This document shows, one piece after another, positions 22,610 to 35,084 of a DNA stretch of 64,000 nucleotides. Position 1 is the stretch's first letter. Each line of letters begins with the position of its first letter. The position numbers and the translations under genes are program-made. A model generated the notes under the pieces. The model ran no database searches, was not told where the DNA came from, and worked only from the letters and a program-made list of their open reading frames with translations. Location: NCBI GenBank assembly GCA_024509875.1, contig JAMPIV010012267.1:1-64000 (forward strand), written 5' to 3'. This DNA comes from Oreohelix idahoensis (lineage: Eukaryota > Mollusca > Gastropoda > Stylommatophora > Oreohelicidae).

Positions 22610-25600
22610 GAAGCATGTTTTACTTTGCTGGGGGGGTTATGATGTTATAACCTAAAAGGAAAGAGAAATCATGTTGTCTGTGTTAACCGTGTGAGGTAAA
22701 GCACATGTATGGGCCCCTGACTCTAATAGATGATAATGAAGTAATATGCAGGGAACCTAAACGGCTACCTCCCATAGATCTCACACACGTCACTATTTTG
22801 GGTATAGTTGTCTGGTGTATGATGTAACCCCTAATGTCTAAGGGAGAAAATGAAAAAGATGGGTACATAATCCACAAAACACGTTAAACTCACTATAAGG
22901 AATAATGACTAAAAACATGTGGGTTAAGGTTTTTTTTCTTTAAAATTGAATATTTTCAATTTTACAAACAATTTAATCAGCATGTCCCGCCATCTTCTTT
23001 TTGGAAAGGTTTCTTTGAAAAATGTAAGGGAAAAAGGGATAGTTTACATAAAAAGGAATAATTAAACTAAATTGTGTGGTCACTTTGTCCAATCAGTATA
23101 AAGTCACCCTATATCTCTCTGAATCGGTGTATTCACATATTACAACACATTTATTAATCCTTTACTAGTGTTTGTCATTTGTTAGGGATGGTATGGTAGT
23201 AGTTTCATCACGCCCACATAAAATCCTGGGGGTGGGTATGATTGGAAATAAACCAATGTAGTTATTATAATTGGAGTGTACAGATTATACCCAGATGCTA
23301 ATCAAATCCACCTGGCGATTTCTTTGTAGAAGATTAATTCCAGTATGTTCGTGGCAGAAAAATATATGATTATTAATCATGACACATCACAAGCTCCTCC
23401 AGCTATCTGCTGACTAGCGTAAAATCTATTTACCGGGAGACTTGTAGGCGTTTACACTCACTCATCCGGTTATCCTGTCTTCGGCTTGTATCAGGAAATA
23501 AAAACCACACAATTTCACAATAATATATTGATAAGGGTGGAACTTAGGCTGACTAATGGCTCACTACAATGATAATAGGTGGGACTCCATGTGGCCACTA
23601 GAATGATTAAGCAGCCCAGTTAGAGTAAAACCACCTAACAAGACACCATGGATGTAAATAGGTTGCAGTGTGAGGTGTCATGGTCTGTCTGTTGGTTGGC
23701 TTTGTTGTGAGTGTGGGTGATGTCGATTTCACTAGTTCATAACATACTAGCAATGGACCTGGAAAGTCATATAATGGTGCAACTGCTTATTGACGTTTCC
23801 AATGATTAATTTTCAGTACTCCACAGGACAGGTTAATGGTACATCCATTTCACATTACAAGTTCACGAAAAATTAGCTATAAGTTATGTTCATACAATTG
23901 CATTGGGCATTATACTCAAATCATGATATGGCGCCAAGGGGATTATACAGTTGGACTCCAATATTACAAAAGTTGCATCAAATACACCTCTCTCTGTTCA
24001 GATGTTGCTAAATTTGAGTCTATTTCATAAGTCGCCACGAGGAATATTGTTGCAGATTGTAGGTCACAGCTTACCTTTACAGGCATTCCTATGTTCTAAA
24101 ACCGTCCGAACGTAGGTGCAATCGCTGACACAGCGACGTTCAGTAGAACACAGATACTGTCCTTCGTGCTTAAGTAAGAACCCGTGTACAATATTAATCT
24201 CAGGTATTGGGATGCATAACCTGGGCGTGACTTTCTAGTAGTCCCGTACACTCTATTTCTTCTGTAAATTCGTAGAGTGAGCAGAGATCGACCATTGTCA
24301 GACATAAAGTATAGATTACAGAATTGTGAAACGTAAAATGAGGTATTACCTTGTTTCGAAATCAAACACACAACAAAAACACATCGGCCTCCCGTCGTTT
24401 GTGAATAATCAAGGGAAGGGACCTTGTAAGCTAACCTAACACTCACAATAAGTCTCACCAATTCCTTATAAAAAAAAACACAGGAGACGCCGTGGGACGC
24501 GTTCACTATATGCTTCACAAAATTTTACATAGACTCCCTGAACAGGAAAGCTTCCCAGAAACATCTTAACGTCCGGGACCATGCGCCTAGAACGCATACA
24601 AACCAGAGCAAGAATCGAACCGAGGTCAATAGTAAGGGAACATTCCAGATAAACGATTAGTAATACAATCGCGCCAAATATGGACAGTAAGATAACACAA
24701 CTCAACACCGGTTTCAATCATTCAAGAAAGGAAACAGTTAGACTCGAAAGTACCATATATGGAGAATGATCACCACATCAGATCATAATAAATATGGGAA
24801 CCGGACGTGTCCCGTCACAAAGAGAAGGTAACCATCATTAAAAATTGGTTAATCTCAGTCAAACTAGGGGTTTATCTAAGCTTTGACCAAAAAATAATTA
24901 AAGTTGTACAAATCAGAACAAGCTTATTATACAATGGTCTTTAGAAAAATGAATTATTACAATATGTCATTATAAAAACAAAGATTATACAAATGTCTTT
25001 ATATAAAATGATTATACAATGACCTTAGAAAAAATTCTGTGCCCCCCCCAGTAACTGATATAACAATTTAACGCTGACTTGCAAAAGAATGGCCTCGAGT
25101 TTTTTCTCTGCCCTCCCCATGACTGAGATATTTTATTCATTATGTTTAGAAATTAACACCAACTGATCTCAGCGTATTTTGATAGAAAAAGTTTTTGTCA
25201 ACTGCGGCGAAGAGGCATTGAAAAGCTTTTTTGCTAATAAATCTAATAGTACTGGCCACCGGAAAACCTTGCGACTTAACCAGAATTCTAATGTTGTTCT
25301 TTGAAACAAATAAATCAAAATTCCAAACAAAAACTCTGTGTCTGGTAGTCGATTTGGGTCAGTCTGCGTTATAGTTATGCCCCAATAGAAAAAGATGGTT
25401 TTCGTTGTTATTTAACATTTTTTACCTATCTCTCCCCTTTCACATCCTATACCAACTAATAGAATTGACTACCATTGCCTCTTTTTTTTTTTTCAAACTA
25501 GCGTCCCCACTAACGATATGAAAAAAAACAAGCAGGAACCACAGACTGTCCGTCTTAGTGTTATTAGACAAATAGTATTAAACTCCAATAACTTGTCTAA

Positions 25601-26330
25601 TAATTGACTACCATAGTATTTTAAACCATATTTTGGCTCAGGAGATACTAAGCTATAATAAAATAGAATGATTATTTGGTCATTTTCAAATAATTTAATT
25701 TTCAATTTTGTCACTGTCAATCGTCAAATATAAATTTTACACAAGTCGGCCATCTTCCTTCCCCCTCTCATCTCTCTCTAGCATTTTTTTTTCAAATAAC
25801 TAACTTGTTTGAGTGACGTCAGAAATACATTACTCGGCGAGAATATTAAAACTGTCTGTGTGTATATATCATCGGGCCAATCCCACCGCGTGTCAAGCGA
25901 AGCGGGGTTTTTGCGCGGCGGGTGTTAGAATTTGGCGTTAATTATTACTGTATGTCTCGTGTTACACTACCAAAAAATGTAAGGAATCACTACAATTAAA
26001 GGCGTTTTAAAGTTAAAGTATTACGTTAATTCAGACAGTAGTTTTGGCGGCACATTTCTGGCAAGATCGTTAATTATAAGTCTTGCCGCAGTCTCTATCA
26101 GATCGGGGCAAAATTGTCTATTTAAAAATGTTTATTGTACGTCACAAGGAAAGCGAGTAAGTTTATACGGCGGATCGTCATTCTAAGCATTACCATGGCC
26201 ACAAAATTCAGCGTCGATGCCCTGGCTGGTGTGAGATAATTATATCAGACACATAAACGGGCGGGATTTTTATTATCCAGGAATAAAATCTTACTGAAAT
26301 TAGCGATTATTCGCAAGATTATTACTAACA
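22610..26330 (-). mobile_element. 5' LTR of E2, right unit (about 3.7 kb)
   Basis: The segment matches the shared LTR (3105-12093 without its insertions). On the minus strand it starts TGTTAGTAATAATC at 26330; the matching start of the other copy is TGTTGTAAAATC at 12093. Immediately beyond 26330 the sequence is integrase of a plus-strand element, so 26330 is an insertion boundary. Short open frames inside (e.g. 24096-24518, minus) have no recognised product. The length is unusual for a Gypsy LTR. Confidence 0.65.
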
Positions 26331-27206
26331 GCTGACCACTGCGTTTGATATGTGGTACCCATGGAACAGACGCGATACCGATTAAGTCTATATCAACTGT
26401 TGACGTTGCAGGTGCGATATTTTTAATATTTAGCAGATTGGGTTTTCCCGAAAACATTTTGTCAGACAAGGGGACGCATTCGTCTCAGACGTAATGAAGG
26501 AAGCGACGAAAATGTTTGAAGTTGATCGGTCTCTAAATTCCATTTATCACGCCGCATCAAATGGAAAAATTTAGAGACTAAATAAGAGTTTAAAACACAT
26601 ATTGGGCAAGGTTAAAACTAAGTATCCGAAAGATTGGAATCGAATTTTACCTGCAGTTCTCTTCGCTTATAGATAAATTCCCAACGAACATACTGAGTTT
26701 GCGCCATTTGAGTTAGTCTTTGGTGCTAAGCCTAGAGGACCTATGTCCATTTTGAAACAATTATTGGTTGGAGCTAACATGAACGAGGAGGTTCAATCCT
26801 CTTACCAATATGTTGTAAATTTAAGACAAAAGATTATTGATGCATGCCAAATAGCAATAGAGTCGTCAGAGAAAGCGAAATTAATGGATCGATTGTTTAT
26901 CAATCAAAACAGAAAACTATACCAATTAAGCCAGGTGATGAAGCCTACGTTTTGCTACCTAGCAAGGACAATAAACTGCTTGTTTCATGGAGGGGACCTT
27001 ACACAGTTATAGATAAATTGTCGGATGTTGACTATGTTTTATCTATTAAGGGAAAGGAGACAATTTTTCATTTTAATATGTTACAACAATTTCATACTCG
27101 TCCTCCACATCTGAAACCTGTCTTTGCAGCTATCGACGAATCTATTGATCGTCGCTCTTCCTTAGCAGCTATTCAGGAAGAGAATTCTGATTTTTTTTTA
27201 TGGTAC
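26331..27206 (+). pseudogene. E3 integrase remnant
   Basis: The region starts abruptly inside the integrase core. Pieces in shifting frames match E1: IFLIFSRLGFPENIL-type sequence near 26430, a SDVMKEATKMFEVDRSLNS block, then NEHTEFAPFELVFGAKPRGP (about 26685-26744) and the GPY/F module RGPYTVIDKLSDVDYV (26990-27040). At least four stops or frameshifts interrupt it. The N-terminal half, protease and gag are missing because E2 inserted at 26330; they should lie left of the window. Confidence 0.8.
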
Positions 27207-28190
27207 TGAACCAATCTTATCGTTACCTTTGGTACATCTTTTAGCTACTGAAAGCTGGAAAGATATTTCCATTGCTCCTATTCTTACTTCTAATCAGAAA
27301 GAGCAGATGTCTTTATTACTGCAATCTTTCTCAATTGTCCTTACGGATGTTCCTGGACATACAGATATCATTCAGCATGATATCGTCCTAACAGATTTTA
27401 GACCTATCAAACTGAAACTTTACCCTATCCCTATCCATCTACAGGCATAGGTTCAGGATGAAAAAAAAACAAATGATTAAGTTAAATATTATTGAACCAT
27501 CTAATTCACCATACAATTTTCCTAAGGTATTGATTAGAAAAAAAGACAAATCTATTCGTATTTGTATAGATTTCACGCGTTTAAATTCTGTCACAATTCA
27601 AGACGCCGAACCATTACCTTTGCTTGAATCTCTCCTTGATAGGTTGTCTACAGCTACGTTTTTTACTAAGTTTGACCTATCTAAAGGCTATTGGCAAGTG
27701 CCACTATCAGAAAGAGCTAAGCCTTATACAGCTTTCGCTACACCTTTAGGTTTGTTTCAGTTCAATTTCATGTCATTTGGTCTTGTTAACGCTCCTGCTA
27801 CCTTTGTTCGCATGATGCGTAGATTGTTCTCTGATCGTGAGGATTTGATGACGTATTTAGACGATGATATTTGTTTATTCCATCAGACTTGGGATGAACA
27901 TGTGATCAGTATTCATTCTTTGTTGAATACCTTAGGTTTTCATAACATTACTGCTCGACCTTCCAAAACCAGAATAGGATTTATATAAATTTCTTTTCTT
28001 GGTCATAAAGTAGGAGGTGGGTTTCTTAAACCTGAGGATTCCACTGTCTCGAAAATTCCTAATCTTGAAATTCCTCGAACAAAAAAAAAAAAAAAAAGTT
28101 CGCAGTCTTTTAGGCTTAGTTAATTTCTATAGGAAATTTCTGCCTAGTTTTTGAGATATGACCTCAGTTTTGTCATCGTTGGTTAAAAAA
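27207..28190 (+). pseudogene. E3 reverse transcriptase remnant
   Basis: A linker frame (27229-27450) ends in the IQHDIVLTDFRPIKLK stretch that precedes RT in this clade, then a TAG replaces a Gln codon found in E1. The RT frame (27458-27988) keeps ICIDFTRLNSV, FTKFDLSKGYWQVPLS, APATFVRMMRR and the catalytic box, which reads YLDDDI (27853-27870) with one extra Asp codon relative to E1's YLDDI. After 27988 the frame is broken and an A17-type run (about 28080-28097) interrupts the connection region. Confidence 0.85.
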
Positions 28191-28725
28191 TAATTCCCCA
28201 AATAAGATAATTTGGACGCACGCCTGTGATGTGGCTCTAAATATGCTTAAGAATTCCTTTTCAAAATCACCAATTTTGAGATTACCTGACACTCGGTTTT
28301 CTTTCATACTCAGAGTCGACGCGTCTAATACAGGAATCGATGGCAGTTTAATGCAGGAAGTTCAAGGCCACATGCATCCAACTATGTATGTAAGCCGGAA
28401 ACTTTCGCCTACAGGACAGCGGTATCCCATTGTAAAACGGGAACTGCTCGCTATCGTATTTTGTTTAAACAAACTTCAAAAGTATCTGATGGGAGCTCGT
28501 TTCACTCTGGAAACTGATCAGAAGGTCTTGGCATATCTTAAAACAGCAAGATTTAAAAACGAAAGAGCAGCTAAAACCTCGCTGGCATTACAACCATATG
28601 ACTTTGATATCAGAGCCATAAAAGGGAGTCAAAATGTTGTCGCTGATATTCTTTCAAGGTGCGTAAAAGACTCCATGTCAACTATCACGTCTACAGATAC
28701 AGATGATTCACAGAATTCAAGCTAA
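28191..28725 (+). pseudogene. E3 RNase H
   Basis: The open frame 28231-28725 has the RNase H domain in full: LRVDASNTGIDG with the first catalytic Asp, KRELLAIVF with the Glu, LETDQKVLAYL with the second Asp, and NVVADILSRC with the last Asp. It corresponds to the C-terminal third of the E1 pol frame and ends at the same place. This domain itself is undamaged, but the gene upstream is not. Confidence 0.85.
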
Positions 28726-31509
28726 CGCTTGAACATACATTGTGATGTTCTGATTAAGAAAATGGTTTGTGGATTATCACGTAAACGCATGACATTGATA
28801 AGGTCGTACATTGATCACACTGCGGAGATAAGAAAGAAGTTCACACAGCAACAGGATGATGATGGATTTTATTTTACTCAAAATCAAGTAATATACCGTT
28901 GAACTCAGCGCACTTCGTATAGAGATTGTGCTTTCATGATAATAATAGTATAGTGCAGATTACAGGACTTTCATGTCAAACTTAAAAATTCATTACCCAG
29001 ACATTTTGATACGGAATGTTTTTAGGCCACAAACAGTCCTCTATATAGGGGGACCATAACCACAAATGGGATTAACAAGCATATTCCACTGGATCAAGGT
29101 TAGAAAAGGCTTTCATGATAATACATTAATAACCATATGTGCATTGATCAATCAAATAATAACGATATTTTTAAAAGTTGGTCATTTACCAAACATTGAA
29201 CCTTTGATACGAACTGCTCATTCATGACCGTATAATTTTTTACAGTATCAAAAAAACCATAAAAATAAAAGTTGGTCTTTTTGATAACGAACTATTTATG
29301 GTCTCTATTTAGGAGGACATAACTTAAGAAAACAATAATTCAAAATCGCAAAAGGGAAGTAACAAGGATATTCCACGTGGATCTACTTTGTGTTGGTTGA
29401 CTACTTTCATTAATAACATTTGAATTCGTGCTTACGTAATATTGCATTGATAACAATCATGGACATATTTAACGATGGATTTCAACATTCGTCTAAAGAC
29501 TATGGATGAACATTAATAAATTCACGGAAGGACATTTTCTAATGAACTTTCATTATTTTATATAATATTGAGAAGTGATTAATTTGATTGCACTACAGAT
29601 TGTGCAGTTTTTAACACAAATTTATGTCACACTCACATGAGATAGTGCAACATGGGATGGCTAATGCGCCATACTATAGTATATTGATACAACACAATAG
29701 GCATGGTGTTATCTATGGCCTACATTAATGTGTTACTTACAGTACTTCCTTGCCACTCTTACTATTAATATGGTAAACTAATAACATATCATTCAGAGTT
29801 ACACATAACTTTATTCATTTGACATGTCGAAGTCACACATCTTATGAGTTATTTGTCTGCCTTATGTCATCTACTGTTTCTATTACATTATTGTTAATTT
29901 TAAAATGCTTGGCCATTAGAACAGATTTGATTTATGATGACATTAACGTGTACCTACCGTTACTAATCTGACGAGACAAATATATGGTGTTTTTTTAGAC
30001 CGGAGGTGCCAGTGATCATAAAACCGAAATGCATATTATTGTTTATACCTAAGACAGCCTAGTCATTTTGCATGTTGAGTCTGAACTTGTGATCAATATC
30101 TCACGATTGGGATAGTGTACGTGCAGATTGTTCAAATCGTTATTCACGGATGTTTACTCTTAGATGAGTTCGTTTGTTTTTAGTACAAATATTTTGCAGG
30201 TTAGTCATTTCTTTGGTTTTCGTATAGTTTATGTTTTGAATTGCACGTATACTCATGTATTCCATTGATGCCCTGTGCCTCGCCGACGTTAAGGTGCTTA
30301 GAAGATGTAGCTCAATACCTAATTGTTTGCATAATAAATTCCTTATACTACGTTTAAATTTGATTTAAATACCCATTTCTTTCAACTACAGTGATGTTTA
30401 ACACTCACACCACGTAAATGAAGTAAAACGTCGTTTCCCATTATTCTACGGGGAGGGGGGATGTTGATGTTAAGATTAAAACTGTTTTCATATATCGGAT
30501 GTGTCGATTATCAATAATGTTACGATTGGAGTTATGTACCCATGTTGTTGATGGTAACGGTTTCCTTGGTTCCCGGAAATACGTCACTGCTATTTTGGGG
30601 CAGAAAATCAGAATACATTGCTGGTCTCGACTTAGTATTATACAGAAGGGAAAGATCCATCTAAATACAAACCTATTTCTGTGTAGGTACTTCAAAGTGG
30701 ACGGACTAAGATGTGTGACGAGCATTCCTAGACTAGGAAGTAAGTCTTGTATACACGCTTCCGTGATAGTGTTTCGACAGCTTCTAGATCGCATATATAC
30801 CTCATGTGGGGTCGATGCTAGATCATTATATGCGCCCGGTGTAAAGAATGATGAAGTCTGAATCATATTGTTAAAGTGCGTTTTTGGTAACATTTGCGAA
30901 AGCGATAAATCTGCCTGAAAATGGTCGAGGACCGCATCGAAATTTTCAAGAATCAAGACTTTCTAGAGACTGCTAGAGACGGACTTATTAATGCCAGGAT
31001 AATGAGCATATTATATATAAAAAATTGGAGCTGCAAGTCGTCAATAAAGATGTATTGGTCCACTCCAACCTGGCCAATGTGCAGCATCTCTATGAATGAA
31101 GTTATAAAGAGTGTGTTTTGAGTACTGGTAAACTTTATAATATAAATCCTGGGGAACTATCCAGTTCAAGTAGATGATCATCATACACCTACAATAAAGC
31201 CTTTAACAATGGAGACCATCTAAACCACCCCAAAATTAAAAATATAATGAGAGATCAAGCCATAAAAACTATGGGCAAGCACAAAGCAAAAGAAACAAAG
31301 TTTACAACTGACCAGAGCATGTAAATTCCCAGAGGGCAACATACGGGGCTGCGAGACTTTGACCACTCAATAAACAGTTGCAAAATAAGATTACAATCAT
31401 TTTTGAATGAAATTGCTACAGAAGGGAAAGATGTGAGTAAATACCCTGTACAGAAAAAGAAAAAAAGACCAATAGAGAAGTTACTTGCACCACTACACGT
31501 ACAGGAACA
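28726..31509. other. Non-coding downstream of E3; degenerate duplication
   Basis: The 3' LTR of E3 should be here but has no partner in the window, so it cannot be delimited. At 28780-28905 the plus strand reads RKKFTQQQDDDGFYFTQNQ, which resembles the linker before a Gypsy integrase. About 29035-29290 and 29290-29560 are a degenerate duplication sharing blocks such as ATTCCAC, TGGATC, CTTTCAT and TGCATTGAT. Open frames on both strands at 30441-30956 overlap each other and match nothing known. Confidence 0.35.
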
Positions 31510-31780
31510 ATTGGCCACCTAAAATACCATCGCCATTAAGGAAGCTGATAATTTTTCGGTCATATTAAAATGGACATAATAGCCTGGAAAAAAAAAACAG
31601 TGATGGAAGGCATGGTCCCTGGAAAAAGGGGAAGGGGTCGACCTAGACGACGGTGGACCCAGGACATCACAGAGAGTCTGAACTTGTCTTTGGCTGAAAG
31701 CAAGGATCGACTTGCCCCGAATCGTGATGCGGTTCAGAGCAGGCTGTAATGGAGACAACGTTACTGGAAAGAATACGTCA
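31510..31780 (+). pseudogene. LINE ORF2 C-terminal tail
   Basis: The plus strand gives FFGHI near 31552 and then MVPGKRGRGRPRRRWTQDI followed by TESLNLSLAESKDRL (31609-31730). This G-K-R-x-R-G-R-P-x-x-x-W block is the usual C-terminal tail of several LINE ORF2 proteins, after the RT domain. It is preceded by stops and a long A-run, so only the last part of an element remains. The LINE clade is not assigned. Confidence 0.7.
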
Positions 31781-32359
31781 CATTATGATTGATCAAGCCA
31801 TGGTGGTTTACAATATTATACTCCCCATTGGTTTAATAAAATTTAAGATGAACTGATGATGAAATATTGTGAAAGCGTTTTATGGAAGTTGTGTATGATG
31901 TAATGCGATATAAGTCTAACAATTCAAGTTTGGAATCATCATAAAATGACTATTTGGCTTCTGTGCTAAAGATTGATATGGTACGCTCCCTTTTTTTTTA
32001 CTGGGAACGTATCTTTTCAGCCACTGGCTGAAAGTAAAGCGTGGTTGGTTGTCCTTTCTCGTTATGACCTTGCATCAGGTGGGTCTCTAAAGGTTTTGAT
32101 CTGCCTTCACTGTGCTCGACTCCGTATTCCTCGTCTGAGACTGGAATGTCGCGCAAGGCTCCCCCATAGACTGAAGACAAATACGGCTTCATTAGTTTCA
32201 TTTCTTGAGGAAGCTGTCTTTTCCTAAGCCGTCCGTCTGCCAGTAAGTTCAGATTTTGTCTGTCACATCATATGTCTAGAACCTTATCTTGAATTCAAAT
32301 TTCCCCCTTTCTTCCCTTTATTATTATATTTTCCTACCCAAGCAGCAGTATTATAAGTC
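31781..32359. other. No recognised feature
   Basis: Open frames on both strands at 31973-32227 overlap and match no family known to me. The remainder shows no open frame or repeat that I can support. Confidence 0.3.
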
Positions 32360-32665
32360 TTTACCTCGTCACTAATCGTCATGTTAACACGATGAATTAT
32401 TATACAAGGGTCGGCAACAGTATTCTAGTTCTGTGCCTCTACCTAACCGTCACGTCAAATATGAGGAATTAACATAGAATTGTCGGACAACATTAATATA
32501 GAATTGTATGGTTAAGTTATTATAATACTTTATCTCTGGTCGAATCGTCATGTAAATTTTGATGACTATATATCATGGACTGTCAACATTATTATTAATG
32601 TTCTCTTGTTTAATCGCCGGGTCGAATGCGATGAATTAAAACAGAAAGTAATATAGAATAGATTT
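32360..32665. repeat. Degenerate tandem repeat, about four units
   Basis: Units begin near 32364, 32440, 32535 and 32608. Each contains a variant of TAATCGTCATGT, then GATGAATTA, then in most units GTCGGCAACA or GTCAACATTA. Unit length is roughly 70-95 bases. No coding potential. Confidence 0.6.
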
Positions 32666-32899
32666 AAAATTAATATGAACATTTTGTGCAGACTCCTCCC
32701 GTGGGATAATACAATACACAAGATCACATTGTAGCCATGCGGCTAGCTGCGATCGTAAACAAAATTAATATTGCCAAACTGATCACTGCGTCGATTTTAC
32801 AAGGCACTACACATTTTAACACTGTACTATTATACTAACGAGATTTCAGTTACATTCTCAGAGTTGGGACTTTAATCGGTGATTTAGAAGCTGAATTTG

Positions 32900-33280
32900 T
32901 TATCTAATAGGTCTGGCCCCTAAGTCTAGCCCTCTTTCAGCTTCCCGAATGTGAGTGATTTCGCACCGGATGACACTATCTTTTAGCGCGTGATTTTCGC
33001 TGTGTCACGTGATCTGAGAACGCGTTTCCGCTGGGTCATGTGATTTGACGTCCGATAGACGCCCAACCAATAAGGTTAAAAGTCACGGGAGGGGTTTCCT
33101 AGAGTGGATTTAGACTGGTTTTAGCTAAGTCTAATAGTAGTTCACCCTCACCCATTGGCCGAGCCACTAGGCGTGTTTTAACCGGTTTCGGCTACTGAGG
33201 TGAGGTTTAGAATGACGTCGTTAATTTAAAAATAGTGCCGGACGAAAAGAGGATTGGTAAAACCGAGGAAAATTTGCCTT
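32900..33280. promoter_or_regulatory. CpG-richer patch with E-box, CCAAT and CRE-like sites
   Basis: Compared with its AT-rich surroundings this patch has many CpG pairs. It contains TCACGTGA (near 33005), CATGTGA (about 33038), TGACGTC twice (about 33046 and 33214), CCAAT (about 33067) and ATTGG (about 33156). Such clusters occur in animal promoters and in transposon LTRs. No adjacent exon was recognised, so the target is unknown. Confidence 0.35.
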
Positions 33281-35084
33281 GAATTATTACCGGTTACGAT
33301 CATGCATTGAAGATGATGGAAGAGGGGGGGAAAAATTATGTCACAAAAATTAAATGAAGAGAAGACCGTGGCAGGTCGTACAACAATATTCTGTCTGTAA
33401 TGTCTGTTATTCTCTGTTTTTTTTTTTAAATTTTTTTATTTCTTCTAATTTTTGAACTGAGTTCTCTTTTACCACTTCGTTACTGAGTGGTTCATTCTAT
33501 CGTAGTCCCCCTAGAATGAAATAATACTAAACTCTTGTCTTTCTTAACATTTTATTACACATAGAGGAACAAACATGTCTAACATCTCATAACGTTCGAT
33601 TATTCCAAGTCAAGTAACTCTTCCCTCTCCATATCTGAAAATATATCTATAAAATGTTGGAATAGTGGACACTAGAGTTACCATATAATTTTCGATTCTC
33701 TCCCACCACTTGAAGAAGTATTCAAAGGATCTTTTATTGTCTAGACGCATTGATAGTGTAGGTAACCTTCATTGACGATTTCTCATTTTCCTGAATTTTT
33801 TATTTGTGAGCAATCTTTTTATTTTGGTTTTTTCTCACTGTATATAAGTGTCCGAAGCATTTTTTTGTGTAAGGACACCACTACAGCTAATCAGGTTTTT
33901 GTTGTGGAACATTAACAACACATTTTCGATTTCTATAAACCTGAGCACCTGCCGCTCATTATAATTCCCCAGAGTATAAGCAATTAATCCTTTAATATGG
34001 ATACATAAATAAAAAAACATTGTCTTTTTATTTTGGTTTCAACAGTCTCATCAACTGTGTGCTTTAGAAGCAAAATTTGTCATAGGATACGCTGCAAGTC
34101 CAGCTCCTTCAGTAATTTTATTACCGATAGTCGTCTAAATGATTGCATCATGTTTATAGACGGAGGCTGCGAATACAGTGCAAATATATTCAAAACTCGA
34201 AAAAAGTGTTTGGACACTTGTCTTATAAGGGAGAATTAATTTCTATAGGATCGTGACTTTGGTTTAATTATTGAAAACGTAGGCTTAAATGACCTATTTT
34301 TGTTGATGTATTTAAAACGCTTTTTTTGTGCTGCATACTATGAGTTTCAGTTGAAAGTTTGCGTAATAATGAAAGTGCAAATATCAAGTTTCCACAGTTT
34401 AATTAGCACACATTATTTGGTGAAGTAAACATATTTGCAGAAAAATAAACAAGGTTTATTTTAATTAGTAAAAAATACATATTAAAAAAAAACGGTTCAG
34501 TAAGTTGGTTTTCCTTTGTAAAAAATGTATGTCGTTTATCATAGATAGGAAGAAAATATAAACAGACAGACAAAAACATACATAGACCAAATAGACGGAA
34601 CATAGAGTACTCACACAATATAGTAAAATAGGTAGGACGGATAAAGATAGTAGGAGCTGCGGTTATATTCTTTCTTTGTTCAGACAATGACTCCCATAAA
34701 CCGCACATTGTAACTGTCATATTTTGTCAGCACTAAATAAAGCATCACAGAACTTTAGAATCTATATGTAACTCTAACCGTCAACGCCAAAATTACAGAT
34801 AAAGATCAATTAATCAAACTAAACTCTTCTTTGCTGCCTATTGGCCACACCAGACAAGATCTAAACTCACCAAAACAAACAACCAATTCATTTGAAGTGG
34901 ATATTAGTAGACATTTTTCCATATCATTTGTTTGACGTAAGAGAATGACACTTAAACATGTAGACCAACAAAAACACCAACCAAAAAGCTACAGACTTTG
35001 GTTTGGTTTACTAAAATTTTAAATTTTGCCAAAGCAACGGACGTATGGCCTACTTTTTACGATTCCCAACTGTCACTGATTGCC
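33281..35084. other. No recognised gene
   Basis: Only short open frames without recognisable motifs occur (for example 33835-34020, 34033-34239 and 34403-34720). A T-rich run lies at 33416-33440. Nothing repeats elsewhere in the window as far as I can see. Confidence 0.3.

Noticed and set aside
30441..30956. A 171-codon minus-strand frame as a host gene.
   Set aside because: A plus-strand frame of similar length overlaps it, codon content is unremarkable, and no motif or homologous copy supports either.
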